Source of the DNA: an uncultured Ruminococcus sp.
GTDB lineage: Bacteria; Bacillota; Clostridia; Oscillospirales; Ruminococcaceae
Assembly (NCBI GenBank): GCA_947169885.1
Contig: CAMVRM010000025.1
Coordinates: forward strand, 1 to 44,344
Direction: 5' to 3'
Length of the DNA stretch: 44,344 bases
The notes beneath the pieces were generated by a model that saw nothing but the letters and a program-made list of their open reading frames with translations, had not been told where the DNA came from and made no database searches. Both the position numbers and the translations under genes were made by a program. Shown here piece after piece: positions 32,484 through 41,371 of this stretch (the first letter of the stretch is position 1; the number at the start of each line of letters is the position of its first letter).

Positions 32484-35447
32484 TTAATACTCGAAGTATT
32501 GTATCTTGATCGAGTCAGGGTCTGTCGCCGAGGTCGTTGTTCCGTGGATAGCGGACGCATAACCGAGAAGTGAACCGCTGCCCATAGGAAGGTCAACAAC
32601 TGTGGGGTTAGAGTCTGCATGATCGGTAAATACGTAGCAGTCGCACTTGATCTGTCCTACGATCCTCGAACCCGAAGAAATGTTGAACTGCATCTGAGAG
32701 TTCCAGCCGTAAAGAACGCCCTGGATCATGGTCTGCATACCTGAGCTTGCTGCATCGACGCTTACAGTTGCGTAATCGGGAATGAGATACATGATGTAGT
32801 TATCAATATCAACATTGAGGAACTCTTTGCACTTGAAGCTCTGGATCATCGAGTTTGCAAATGCAGTCATATCATCAGGGTCGCTTGAAGAGATCGGAGC
32901 AGGATTTGCAAGACGATAGTCTGCGATCTGAACATTTTTCAGACCGTTCTGCGCTCTGAATTCAATAAATAGACCTCTGAGACAAGTGCCTATTCCGTCA
33001 TCTCCGGGACGACCCGAAGTCATAGCTGTTATCCAGCCGTTGCCATCCTTGCTCTGGATCTTGCCGACAGGAAGCTGTGCAGGCTTTACATCATATGCAA
33101 TTCCTTCTGATGTATGTAGTGTTACGACCTGTTCAAAATCAACCTTATCGTATCCTCTCCAATCAGGAGCACCTGTAGCACCGTCCGAATAAAGAGGATC
33201 CTTGTTATAATTAGCAGCCATCCACTTGGAGTTGAGATACAGACACTCGTCTTCTCTGCCCTCCATGTACCACATGAAGTATACAAAGTGAGGATTGTTA
33301 ACAGGGTCATTCATGATGATCCTGAACGTTGCACCAACGTTTGAATATGCCTTCGCTGCATCAATGCCGCTTCTGCCGTTGATATTTATAGGCAGTGCGA
33401 TAACGATGTCTCTGTCAGTAACATTTATTACGTAAGCATTCTGCTTGCCGTTATAAATAGCCTGTGACTGCTCGGCAGTAAGCTTGCAGCTTGCGTTTAT
33501 CTGAACGATCTTATCAGTCTTATCAAGACCTGCGGAAGCTTCTACCTTGCAGAACTTCTGAGAAACAAGTCTTCTGTCGCCGGGTAGATACTCATAAGTA
33601 TCACTCAAAGTATGTGTCATAGCGTCAGCGTATTTGCTGGAAATATCCTGTGCGTAAGCCGCATTAGGACCGTCGAGAGCGTCCTCGGTGAAAATATCAT
33701 TAGAGGAAGCAAGCTCATATGTTTTAGAAAGCTTTGCTCTGACATCGGTATCCTTGTTGTCGCCAACAGATGCGTTGTAACCGATCTTAGGCATATAGTT
33801 TCTTTCCTTGTCAGCATCAAGCGAGCTGTTATTAAGAGCGGTATCAACTGTACCTGCTACTCTGAACAGCGACTGGATCGCTCCGAAATAAGGATGATGT
33901 GAAATGAAATCGGTGTCAGTGCTTTTGAGGTTTGCAGCAGAGATCATGTCAACGATCACACCGCTCTTTACAAAGTAGATGCAAGAGCCGCCTGCAACAT
34001 GAAGATCACCTGCAACGCTGATTATACCTGTCGAAGATGAAGTGTTATTAGATATGAGGAATATGTCACCGCCAATGTAAGCATCGCCGCCGACCGACAG
34101 AACATTGTTTGCATTTTCACTGCCTAAAACGAGAGTGCCGTCCTCAGCGCTAAGTGCTGTACTGGTGCTTGCAGTAGCACCCGAAGCATAGCAGTAGAAG
34201 TTACCGCCCAGCTCAACCTTTGCACCTTCGCCGCCGCCTCTGACCGACTTGCCGCCAAAGCCTCCCTCTATCTGATCTATATCTGCGGCAAAGTCAAACG
34301 AAACAGACTTTGTTGCTGTAAGATCAGCAGGATCAGGTATAGTTCCCGCAACAGTGTCATAGCTTGTTGAATTAGGACCAAAGTAAGCGCCGTGACAATA
34401 AATATCAAGAGGTCTTGCAGCTGTTCCGATCTTGACCTTAGAATCCGCAGTATTTACAACCAATTTCTTGTAAACACAAAGGTATCCGTCATAACCCGAA
34501 TAGCCGCCGTCAGGATAGGTAGCAACATCAGGGTAAGCAGGATCGGAAGCTCTTGGAACATCAACGCCTGCACTAAGGTTGTAGTATTCAAGATTTGCCT
34601 TGTTAGTATCAGACTTGCCTACCTCAGTAGCCATAGTAAATGGATTTCGTACCCAAGCATAGCCGTCTATCGTGATAGTAGGTGCCTGATGGAAATATCT
34701 GTTAACTCTTGTGTATGTATTTTCAATAGACTTGTTATAAACGTCATAGCAAGCAAAGTTAGTATTGAAATACAGGTTCATTTCAGAATAAATGTGAGAA
34801 TTTGTTCCGTTGTGCGAAAACTCAACGTAGTCTACATGACGGGAACCAGGATCATTTTCAAGATAGATGTTGCCTTCAACACCCATGCCGATCTCGCCGT
34901 GGTCGGTAACATTACCTTTCTTAGACTCGATAGTATTAGTCGGGATATTGGTAACTTGTGTCTGTGTCGCAAACGAAATACTAGCAGTCTGGGTCTGGGT
35001 CGAGAAAGTTGTTTCAGCCTCGATCTTGAAGCCCGAACCTGTGGTCTTGTAGATAAGGATCTTCGTTGCACCGAACTCGTGTGCAAACTGGTCGTCAGCA
35101 ACGCCCTTGATGCCCACATCATAAACAGTCGCATGATTTCGGTCTGTTCCTGCGAGCATCGAAAGCTCCTTGTAGATGTCTGAATCTTCCACAGTTTTAC
35201 CATCAGCATCTGCTTCGGCTTTCACTCCGACCTTGTAGCCGTTGAGGAACTCTGTCAGCGCTGCTTCGGCAGTCACTTTTGCCTGTGTTCGCTGAACATT
35301 TTTGCTCGTAGCCTGAGCGGTGTACTTGACAACAGAAAGGCAAATGGTCGCCAAACTGAGCACGAACATCGTCATTACTACGACAGCCAAAAGCACTGAA
35401 CCACTAAGGTTTGCACTGTGCCTTTGTTTTTTTACCTGGTTCAACAT
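32484..35447 (-). CDS. Giant (987-residue) PilX/GspK-like pilus protein
   Basis: The N-terminus has the PilX_N pattern: NLSG/SVLLAVVVMTMFVLSLATI, with a prepilin-like Gly16 but Ala instead of Glu at +5, as in GspK/PilX tip proteins. The rest (about 60-987) has no family that I can name. Residues 408-498 contain a run of short strands with G-G turns (VELGGNFYCY, LSVGGDAYIGGDIFLI, ISVAGDLHVAGG) that looks like a bactofilin-type right-handed beta-helix. Many Asn/Ser/Thr and aromatic residues suit an exposed surface protein. I infer a pilus-tip or initiating component. AAGGTGG lies about 9 nt before the ATG, and the promoter-like site at 35500 may drive it together with the two prepilins. Confidence 0.75.
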   Translation of the reverse strand: MLNQVKKQRHSANLSGSVLLAVVVMTMFVLSLATICLSVVKYTAQATSKNVQRTQAKVTAEAALTEFLNGYKVGVKAEADADGKTVEDSDIYKELSMLAGTDRNHATVYDVGIKGVADDQFAHEFGATKILIYKTTGSGFKIEAETTFSTQTQTASISFATQTQVTNIPTNTIESKKGNVTDHGEIGMGVEGNIYLENDPGSRHVDYVEFSHNGTNSHIYSEMNLYFNTNFACYDVYNKSIENTYTRVNRYFHQAPTITIDGYAWVRNPFTMATEVGKSDTNKANLEYYNLSAGVDVPRASDPAYPDVATYPDGGYSGYDGYLCVYKKLVVNTADSKVKIGTAARPLDIYCHGAYFGPNSTSYDTVAGTIPDPADLTATKSVSFDFAADIDQIEGGFGGKSVRGGGEGAKVELGGNFYCYASGATASTSTALSAEDGTLVLGSENANNVLSVGGDAYIGGDIFLISNNTSSSTGIISVAGDLHVAGGSCIYFVKSGVIVDMISAANLKSTDTDFISHHPYFGAIQSLFRVAGTVDTALNNSSLDADKERNYMPKIGYNASVGDNKDTDVRAKLSKTYELASSNDIFTEDALDGPNAAYAQDISSKYADAMTHTLSDTYEYLPGDRRLVSQKFCKVEASAGLDKTDKIVQINASCKLTAEQSQAIYNGKQNAYVINVTDRDIVIALPININGRSGIDAAKAYSNVGATFRIIMNDPVNNPHFVYFMWYMEGREDECLYLNSKWMAANYNKDPLYSDGATGAPDWRGYDKVDFEQVVTLHTSEGIAYDVKPAQLPVGKIQSKDGNGWITAMTSGRPGDDGIGTCLRGLFIEFRAQNGLKNVQIADYRLANPAPISSSDPDDMTAFANSMIQSFKCKEFLNVDIDNYIMYLIPDYATVSVDAASSGMQTMIQGVLYGWNSQMQFNISSGSRIVGQIKCDCYVFTDHADSNPTVVDLPMGSGSLLGYASAIHGTTTSATDPDSIKIQYFEY

Positions 35448-35499
35448 TGCTTTTTACCACCTTTCATAATTCTATATTGTCTTTAAAACTTTTAACTAA

Positions 35500-35508
35500 A
35501 TTATAACA
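35500..35508 (-). promoter_or_regulatory. Extended -10 promoter before the pilin-like genes
   Basis: TGTTATAAT on the minus strand (TG-N-TATAAT), about 55 nt before the ATG at 35447. No good -35 is present, which is usual for extended -10 promoters. It could express the three pilin-like genes apart from the assembly genes. Confidence 0.5.
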
Positions 35509-35514
35509 CATCAT

Positions 35515-35545
35515 GGCAGGAGCGTTTTCAGGTCGCGCTCCTACC
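35515..35545 (-). other. Hairpin between pilO and the giant PilX-like gene
   Basis: GGCAGGAGCG (35515-35524) pairs with CGCTCCTACC (35536-35545) over 10 bp with one wobble. No T-run follows on the minus strand. It could be an mRNA processing or attenuation site upstream of the extended -10 promoter. Confidence 0.55.
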
Positions 35546-35563
35546 ATTTTAGTGCTCAGAAGA

Positions 35564-36304
35564 TCATTCCTCAACTGCGTCAACAGTTTCAGTCTTAACT
35601 GCCTTCTTGTCATCAACGTCCTCGGGCTTAGGAAGCTCGGGAGCCATGTAGAGCATAAGGTTCATAGAACCGGTCCACTCTGTATCGTCCTCGTTATCGC
35701 CAACTGTTGCGATCGAGAGAGAAGATACTACAAGGCTTCTGTGGCTGTTGGTCTGAAGGTTTTCAAGGAACTGCATAAGATCCTTCTTGGTCGAAGTGAA
35801 GTTGAACGAGAAGCTGTATGCAGTCATGTCGATCGTGCTGGTCTGGATCTCAGCGGTCTGCTGGTCGTCTGAAACTCTTGAAACGATCGTATCGAGACTT
35901 GTGTTTACATTGTCAGGTGTGTAAACATATCTGTAAATGTTAGCAGAAGTGATAGTCGAGATGCTGAGGTTCAGGTTCTGGATCTCCTGCTCCTCACCAT
36001 TGCCGTCAAGGTCGAACTGGCTCTGGAGTTCAGTTGCTGCCTCATGCTGGATCATTCTGGGATAGAAAACGCTTGCAGTCTCAGTTGCCTTTGCGTAAGC
36101 ATCGTCGACCTCCTGAGGAAGATTCTCGTCATCCTTGATGATCTGCTGCTTTCCTGCAAGCTCCATCTGCTTGTCAGAAAGAAGGTTGCTTGCATCTCTT
36201 ACTGCGTCAATGGAAGGCTTGATAAACAGCACAACGCCTGCGATCCATACTACAATTACTAATACAACTACCAGTACGAGTTGTTCTCTTGCATTGAGTT
36301 TCAT
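35564..36304 (-). CDS. pilO: Type IV pilus alignment protein PilO-like
   Basis: 246 residues: one N-terminal membrane helix (8-29), a coiled-coil stretch (30-85) and a C-terminal ferredoxin-like domain (about 140-225), the PilO/GspM layout. In the pilus machine PilO pairs with PilN across the membrane. The ATG overlaps the stop of the pilM-pilN gene (TAATG at 36302-36306), so the two are translationally coupled. A charged tail (PKPEDVDDKKAVKTETVD) extends past the domain. Confidence 0.85.
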   Translation of the reverse strand: MKLNAREQLVLVVVLVIVVWIAGVVLFIKPSIDAVRDASNLLSDKQMELAGKQQIIKDDENLPQEVDDAYAKATETASVFYPRMIQHEAATELQSQFDLDGNGEEQEIQNLNLSISTITSANIYRYVYTPDNVNTSLDTIVSRVSDDQQTAEIQTSTIDMTAYSFSFNFTSTKKDLMQFLENLQTNSHRSLVVSSLSIATVGDNEDDTEWTGSMNLMLYMAPELPKPEDVDDKKAVKTETVDAVEE

Positions 36305-37833
36305 TATTCTGTTACCTCTCCTTCTGCTTCAGATTCGCTGCTTTCTTCATCGGGAATATCCTTGATAGCAAGTTCAACGCTGGAAATAACAACGTTATTG
36401 CCGTCCTTACCCGTTCCTGTGTAACCTGCATAAGTTGCATCAGCGAAGTAATCCTGCTTGATGAACTGACCGATGAAGTCATTCGCAGACTGCTGCTCTG
36501 CAAGAGTTACGTTGGTGATATTTACCTCACCGCTGGACGAATAACTGAATCCAACGTATGTAATATCTTCCTTGTCGTCAGTGTTTTTGAGGTTCTCCTC
36601 GATCTTGTCGAATATCTCCTTCTTGATTATCGGGAGAGTGTCAAGGTTGCGCTTAGCAGTGTCGATACCCTCTTGATACTCATTAAGAACGATGAGGTAA
36701 TCGTGCAGCTTCTGGTTCTCAGCGATTATCTTGTCACACTCATCTATCTTTACCTGAACTTCGTCAACATCTTTGAGTATCGACTTTTCACGAAGCCTTA
36801 CGATACCTGTTACTGCTGCGATAAGTGCGACCGAAACGCCCAGCGAGATACCCAGCGTGATAAGAGTGCCGGTTGAACTTGTCGTCACCTTGCCCGATGC
36901 GGTGTCTACTTCCAGCAGGTTGATACGCTCAGTAGCTTTGTTTCTCTTGTAAAGAGCACCGATAGCATTTGCATAGATCGTGAACTCAAAGTTCTCATAA
37001 CCCGTGATCTGCGGCGGAACGCTCAGTACCGAAGCTCTTACGTCGAGGGATTCAAGTGCGTTAACAAGCTTGATGAAGTCATCGATCTTGCCGTAGAGTA
37101 TAACGTTTGAAAGACCCGGGCCGCCTCTTGCCTTGTTGAACTGCTCCATTCTGAAAATGTTCTCACTGATAGCCTCGGTGAGGTATTCCTCAGATTCATA
37201 GTCCTCCTTGGAGATAGGCTCGTATCTTGCGAATGCCATCTGTCCGTTCTCAAACAGGATAAGTCCTAAGAAGTTGTCGTCGATCTGGCAGACCAGCAGC
37301 GGCATCTTTTCAAGGTTTGTTTTGTCAGCAAGCACGATTCTTGAAATAGAGTTGCAGCTGATGTTTACCGATCTTAAATTTATCGACATTATATCGAACA
37401 GCTTTCTGTAAGCGGCAACGATAGTCGAAGGACACGCAGTAGCAAGAACTTTTACAGAACCGGGGTTCTGCTCGCCTGCTTCACCTACGATCGTGTAAGA
37501 GATAGAGTATTCATCGTTGATACCCATTTCCTGCTGCATCTGGTTCTGTACCATACTTAAAAATTCAGAACCCTTTGCCTTAGGAACGATAAGTTCCTTG
37601 AAAACTATTGAGCTGGACGAGAAAGTAACAACTGCTTCCTTATCCATCATACCTTCTGCTTTAAGGTTCGTTACCAGGAGATCAGCAAGTCCGCTGAGGT
37701 TTGTAACCTCACCGTTTGCGATCATCTCATCAGGAACCTCTACGCTAAACGACCTTTCGATCTTGATCTTTTGAGCCGAGTTATCACCCTTTACGATGTT
37801 TATAACTCTGTCAGAAATATCAAATGACAGCAT
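36304..37833 (-). CDS. PilM-PilN fusion protein
   Basis: 509 residues. Residues 1-295 are an actin-like PilM: MLSFDISDRVINIVKGD at the start, LSNVILYGKI, and IYANAIGALYKR near the end. The next residues read ERINLLEVD (302-310), the signature that opens PilN proteins (INLLP). They are followed by a membrane helix (about 322-344), a coiled coil (350-395) and a PilN-like ferredoxin domain (about 400-492). In most bacteria PilM and PilN are separate and PilM binds the INLL peptide of PilN in trans; here the peptide is continuous with PilM. There is no stop or start codon between the halves. It couples to pilO by TAATG. Confidence 0.85.
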   Translation of the reverse strand: MLSFDISDRVINIVKGDNSAQKIKIERSFSVEVPDEMIANGEVTNLSGLADLLVTNLKAEGMMDKEAVVTFSSSSIVFKELIVPKAKGSEFLSMVQNQMQQEMGINDEYSISYTIVGEAGEQNPGSVKVLATACPSTIVAAYRKLFDIMSINLRSVNISCNSISRIVLADKTNLEKMPLLVCQIDDNFLGLILFENGQMAFARYEPISKEDYESEEYLTEAISENIFRMEQFNKARGGPGLSNVILYGKIDDFIKLVNALESLDVRASVLSVPPQITGYENFEFTIYANAIGALYKRNKATERINLLEVDTASGKVTTSSTGTLITLGISLGVSVALIAAVTGIVRLREKSILKDVDEVQVKIDECDKIIAENQKLHDYLIVLNEYQEGIDTAKRNLDTLPIIKKEIFDKIEENLKNTDDKEDITYVGFSYSSSGEVNITNVTLAEQQSANDFIGQFIKQDYFADATYAGYTGTGKDGNNVVISSVELAIKDIPDEESSESEAEGEVTE

Positions 37834-37877
37834 TTATTCCTTCACCTCTTCTAAAGATTTGTTTTCTCATATACTCA

Positions 37878-37921
37878 GGCGTATGTACGGGGCAGAAAGC
37901 TGTCACTTTGCCCCATACGCC
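37878..37921 (-). other. Long hairpin between pilC and pilM-pilN
   Basis: GGCGTATG (37878-37885) plus GGGGCA (37889-37894) pair with TGCCCC (37909-37914) and ATACGCC (37915-37921), with a 3-nt bulge. No T-run follows. It may set the ratio of pilC to downstream expression. Its GGCGTATG arm resembles the octamer repeat at 20.3-20.8 kb. Confidence 0.6.
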
Positions 37922-37939
37922 TTATTGCCCCGTTTAGTT

Positions 37940-39136
37940 TTACGAGTTTTCGAGTCCGCCGATACCACCATACAGCAGCGGGAAGATACCTGCAAGACAG
38001 AGACCTATCGCACCGCCCATGATGATGATCATGACAGGTTCAAGCAGCGATACCAGACGCTTAACTGCTGCGTCTGCTTCTTCCTCGTAGAAGTCCGCAG
38101 TCTTTTCAAGGATCTCATCAAGTGCGCCCGACTCTTCGCCGACATAGATCATTGAGGTGAACATACCCTCGAAGATCTCAGTCTTGGCGATAGCTGTTGA
38201 CATAGGCGAACCTTGTTTAACCTCGTCGATGACCTGAATGAACATCTTGTCTACGTAGGAGTTGGAAAGTACCGAGGAAGATCTCTGGAGAGAGTCTACC
38301 ATAGGGATACCGCTGGAATACAGAGATGAAAGAGTTCTTGCGAAACGTCCCTCATAGATCTTTACCATAAGAGGTCCGACCGCAGGCATCTTGATAAGCA
38401 TCATGTCCCACTTTATCCTGATGTCGGGAACTTTGAGTGCATATCTGAATGCCAGAACAATAACAACTATTGCGATTATAAGTATGTACCATTTTGTTTT
38501 CAGGAAGTCTGAGAATTTGAACAGCGCTCGTGAAAGCGGCGGCATCTCATCTTCCGACATAAGTCCTGCGAACGTCGGCATGATGAATGTGAACATACCG
38601 ATTACCATTGCGACTGTCAGGATACCGAGTATGATAGGATACATCATAGCGCTCTTGACGGTATTCTGAGTCTTGTTCTGATTTGCGTAGAAGTCGCTGA
38701 GTCGTTGGATCGTAATATCAAGGTTACCTGCCGATTCACCTGCATCGACCATTGAGATCATGAAGTCCGGAAAACTTCCGCCTCGGTTTAGCAAAGCTTC
38801 GGTAAAGTTAGAGCCCTTGTTTACGTCCTCGTAAAGTGCGAGCCACACGCTCTTTGCCTTCTTCTTTTCTTCTTCCTTGTACATGATATCGAGTGCCTTG
38901 ACTATCGTCAGACCCGAGGTAAGCATTGCCGCAAGCTGTCTGCACGAGAAAGCGAGATCCTTTGTCTTGAACCTGTAAACACCTTCTTGGCGATGACCGC
39001 CCTTGCCCTCGGTGGCACTGATAAGGAACAGACCTTGTTCATAGATCTTTTCCTGTACGCCTTGCTGATCTTCAGCTTCGATAAAACCTTTGATAGTCTT
39101 ACCGCTTGAGTCCTTAGCCACATAGCTGAAATTCAT
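37940..39136 (-). CDS. pilC: Type IV pilus inner-membrane platform protein PilC
   Basis: 398 residues with two GspF/T2SF domains (about 50-170 and 255-375) and three membrane helices (near 150-170, 205-225 and 365-390). Hallmarks are FSCRQLAAMLTSGLTIVKAL, SMVDAGESAGNLD, YSSGIPMVDSLQ and MIYVGEESGALDEIL. PilC is the rotor-like platform on which PilB and PilT act. The start at 39136 (MNFSYVAKDSSG) fits the family N-terminus and has GGAGGTG 12 nt upstream; the ATG at 39196 would add 20 residues of no family match. It is the first gene of the pilus operon. Confidence 0.94.
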   Translation of the reverse strand: MNFSYVAKDSSGKTIKGFIEAEDQQGVQEKIYEQGLFLISATEGKGGHRQEGVYRFKTKDLAFSCRQLAAMLTSGLTIVKALDIMYKEEEKKKAKSVWLALYEDVNKGSNFTEALLNRGGSFPDFMISMVDAGESAGNLDITIQRLSDFYANQNKTQNTVKSAMMYPIILGILTVAMVIGMFTFIMPTFAGLMSEDEMPPLSRALFKFSDFLKTKWYILIIAIVVIVLAFRYALKVPDIRIKWDMMLIKMPAVGPLMVKIYEGRFARTLSSLYSSGIPMVDSLQRSSSVLSNSYVDKMFIQVIDEVKQGSPMSTAIAKTEIFEGMFTSMIYVGEESGALDEILEKTADFYEEEADAAVKRLVSLLEPVMIIIMGGAIGLCLAGIFPLLYGGIGGLENS

Positions 39137-39221
39137 TGTATAGATACACCTCCACCATTTTACACGCCTGCACCACCCGCCTTCATTCAGGCGCAAAGAG
39201 ACACATAACGTATTTTATCTT

Positions 39222-39250
39222 ATTATAGCATTTTTTTTTGATTTATTCAA
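39222..39250 (-). promoter_or_regulatory. Main promoter of the type IV pilus operon
   Basis: On the minus strand TTGAAT (39245-39250), a 17-nt spacer and TATAAT (39222-39227), with TGC directly before the -10 (extended -10). The transcript would start about 80 nt before the pilC ATG. The rest of 39251-39372 is AT-rich without recognisable features. Confidence 0.8.
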
Positions 39251-39372
39251 GAGTTATTAAATACATTTTTTGCTGACGTTCTGACGAAATATAAGCTCCA
39301 AAACTATACACTTTTAACAAATTTTCCAATATACCTAAAAAAGAATAGCAAATATCTAATAACATATAGTTA

Positions 39373-39936
39373 TTATGACATATCAGAAGCCTCTTTTTCG
39401 TTCATTTCGTCATGTTTGAACAAAAATGGGTGCTTCTTTTTGTATGCTGTGTAAGTCGCCTGATAAACAGCCATCTGAACCGCTAAAATGATCGTCATGC
39501 CCACTGCCGCCGCAGTTTTCATCGCCGCTCCGAACAGTTCTGTCAGCCATTGTGTCGGATAATAGAACATATAGTAAAGCGTTGAGACCGACTTTGTGAT
39601 GTCATTCGGGTTATAGAAGATCGTCGGCACAAAGTAGAATGCCAGCAGAAGAAACAGAACTATCGCCACGGGAACAGCGTCCATGTCATCATAAGCGGCG
39701 TGCTTTTTCGCATCGTCACGGAAAACGAGTGCGAGCAGGAACGCCATGAGCAGAGCCGCCGCCGCCGAGCCTGTCGCTTCACTGACAAGAAAGTTTTTCA
39801 GCCCCATAGCCGCCTCGGGCACAAAGTTCGAGATACACCATAACAGAACTTTTCCCAGCACCAGCCCCAGTGCATCAGTGCCGACAAACAGCACCAGTCT
39901 GAAAAAGAAGTATTTCACGCTGTCGGTATAGTCCAT
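39373..39936 (-). CDS. Hypothetical membrane protein
   Basis: I do not recognise this 187-residue protein. Hydrophobic segments near 9-32, 52-72, 84-104 and 139-160 suggest four or five helices; the last ~25 residues are charged (KKKHPFLFKHDEMNEKEASD). It is the third gene of the proB operon, 14 nt after the DUF3592-type gene. The layout resembles GtrA-like small membrane proteins, but no decisive motif is visible. Confidence 0.65.
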   Translation of the reverse strand: MDYTDSVKYFFFRLVLFVGTDALGLVLGKVLLWCISNFVPEAAMGLKNFLVSEATGSAAAALLMAFLLALVFRDDAKKHAAYDDMDAVPVAIVLFLLLAFYFVPTIFYNPNDITKSVSTLYYMFYYPTQWLTELFGAAMKTAAAVGMTIILAVQMAVYQATYTAYKKKHPFLFKHDEMNEKEASDMS

Positions 39937-39950
39937 AGTACGCTCCTTTT

Positions 39951-40427
39951 TTACAACTCATACCCGTCCTTTTTGCGGCTCTTACGTATCGTATACCTCG
40001 TAAGACCTGCACCCAAAGCAAGTTCGCCTGCCGAGATAACGCCGAACAGTATCACAAGCGTCATCTGCTCTCTAAGACCGCCGTAGAAATAATATTCATC
40101 GGGGTCATTGGGGTCATAGTATATCAGCACGCTCTCCTGCTTTGCAAAGTAAACGCTTGTAGTATGTATAGTCTGCGTGGGAAAAGTCCCGTCACCGTCA
40201 ACAACAATATCCGCCGAAGCTTTCGTGTGCGACTTGCCTTTTCTGTGCGTTGTTTCCACCTGCGAATTAGTCACCCTGCCGTAAATTTCCTCGGTGCAGT
40301 TGTTCTTCATGCGTATATATTTCTTTGCCGCTAAGAAGCAGGCGGCGGCAAATATCACCGCAAGTGCAAACGTGATGCCTAGGCAGACTTTTTTCGCCGT
40401 GCTTATCTTAGTTTTGTCCTCTCCCAT
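39951..40427 (-). CDS. DUF3592-type membrane protein
   Basis: 158 residues: helix (about 15-34), an extracytoplasmic beta-rich domain with the DUF3592 feature of a (V)LIYYDPNDPDEYYF stretch (about 100-115), and a second helix (about 120-142) followed by a basic tail. The function of DUF3592 proteins is unknown. It sits 13 nt after proB. Confidence 0.75.
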   Translation of the reverse strand: MGEDKTKISTAKKVCLGITFALAVIFAAACFLAAKKYIRMKNNCTEEIYGRVTNSQVETTHRKGKSHTKASADIVVDGDGTFPTQTIHTTSVYFAKQESVLIYYDPNDPDEYYFYGGLREQMTLVILFGVISAGELALGAGLTRYTIRKSRKKDGYEL

Positions 40428-40440
40428 ACAAAGTTACCTT

Positions 40441-41217
40441 TTACGGAGCAACGAATCTCGTCCCGACAGGTATGCCGTCAAATATCTTATACAGATTTTC
40501 AGGCTCTCTGCCATTGACGATGATCATATCAAACCCGTTATCCATAGCTATCTTTGCGGCGTTTATCTTTGTTATCATGCCGCCCGTGCCGAGTTTCGAG
40601 CCTGCGCCGCCTGCAAGCGCTCTTATGTCATCATTGAGTTCCCTTACCTCGGGGATAAGCTTTGCATCGGGATAAGTGTGAGGGTCTTTGTCGTAAAGCC
40701 CGTCAATATCCGACATGATGATGAGCAGATCGGCTTTTGCGATAGCCGCAACAGTTGCCGCAAGCGAGTCATTTTCGCCCACTTCAAGTTCCAGCTCATC
40801 GATAGCAACAGTGTCATTCTCGTTGACAACAGGTATAACGCCGTAATTTATGACACGTTCAAGAGCGTTCTCAACATTCTTTCGCCTGTCCTCGATAAGT
40901 ATGTATTTCGTCAGCAGGAACTGCGCCGCCGTCAGCGAATACTCAGCAAACTGCTTATCGTACATATACATAAGTTCGCACTGACCGACTGCCGCACACG
41001 CCTGCTTTGAGGGAGTGTCCTTCGGGCGCTCGGGCAGACCAAGCTTTGCCATGCCGAGAGCGATAGCGCCGCTCGATACCAGCACTATCTCGTTGCCTGC
41101 GTTGTGTATGTCAGCGAGTATCTTGACAAGCTTTTCCACACGTCTGATATTCAGCCTGCCCGTCTTATGCGTAAGCGTTGACGAACCAAGCTTTACCACT
41201 ACTCTTTTCTTCTTCAT
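40441..41217 (-). CDS. proB: Glutamate 5-kinase ProB, without PUA domain
   Basis: 258 residues of the amino-acid kinase fold. RVVVKLGSSTLTHKTG opens the ATP site, LVSSGAIALGMAKLG and ENDTVA are substrate-site motifs, and SDIDGLYDKDPH and GGAGSKLGTGGMITKINAAKIA close it. It phosphorylates L-glutamate, the first step of proline synthesis. It ends after the kinase domain; the C-terminal PUA domain of long ProB is missing, as in many short ProB proteins. proA is not next to it. The start at 41217 (MKKKRVVVKLG) fits the family; the ATG at 41250 would add 11 residues. AAGGA is about 10 nt upstream. Confidence 0.92.
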   Translation of the reverse strand: MKKKRVVVKLGSSTLTHKTGRLNIRRVEKLVKILADIHNAGNEIVLVSSGAIALGMAKLGLPERPKDTPSKQACAAVGQCELMYMYDKQFAEYSLTAAQFLLTKYILIEDRRKNVENALERVINYGVIPVVNENDTVAIDELELEVGENDSLAATVAAIAKADLLIIMSDIDGLYDKDPHTYPDAKLIPEVRELNDDIRALAGGAGSKLGTGGMITKINAAKIAMDNGFDMIIVNGREPENLYKIFDGIPVGTRFVAP

Positions 41218-41266
41218 AGCTTCACTTTCCTTATAATAATGTAATTGCAATAAGCATCTTTAAAAG

Positions 41267-41286
41267 TATACTATTAATATAGTATA
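41267..41286. promoter_or_regulatory. Palindrome upstream of proB, possible operator
   Basis: TATACTAT-TAAT-ATAGTATA is a perfect 8-bp inverted repeat with a 4-base centre, about 50 nt before the proB start. A protein-binding site is possible. I could not fit a good -35/-10 pair to it. Confidence 0.4.
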
Positions 41287-41371
41287 TACTCAGCTCTCAT
41301 ATTTGACCCTTTTGTAAAAAGTGTTCACAAACCAATTTAAGATCAGTCCGCTTCAGCGGACACCTTCTTTC

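Noticed and set aside
34392-35183. A 263-codon plus-strand frame opposite the giant PilX-like gene
   Set aside because: It is antisense to a translated gene with good Shine-Dalgarno and upstream promoter; no motif supports it.
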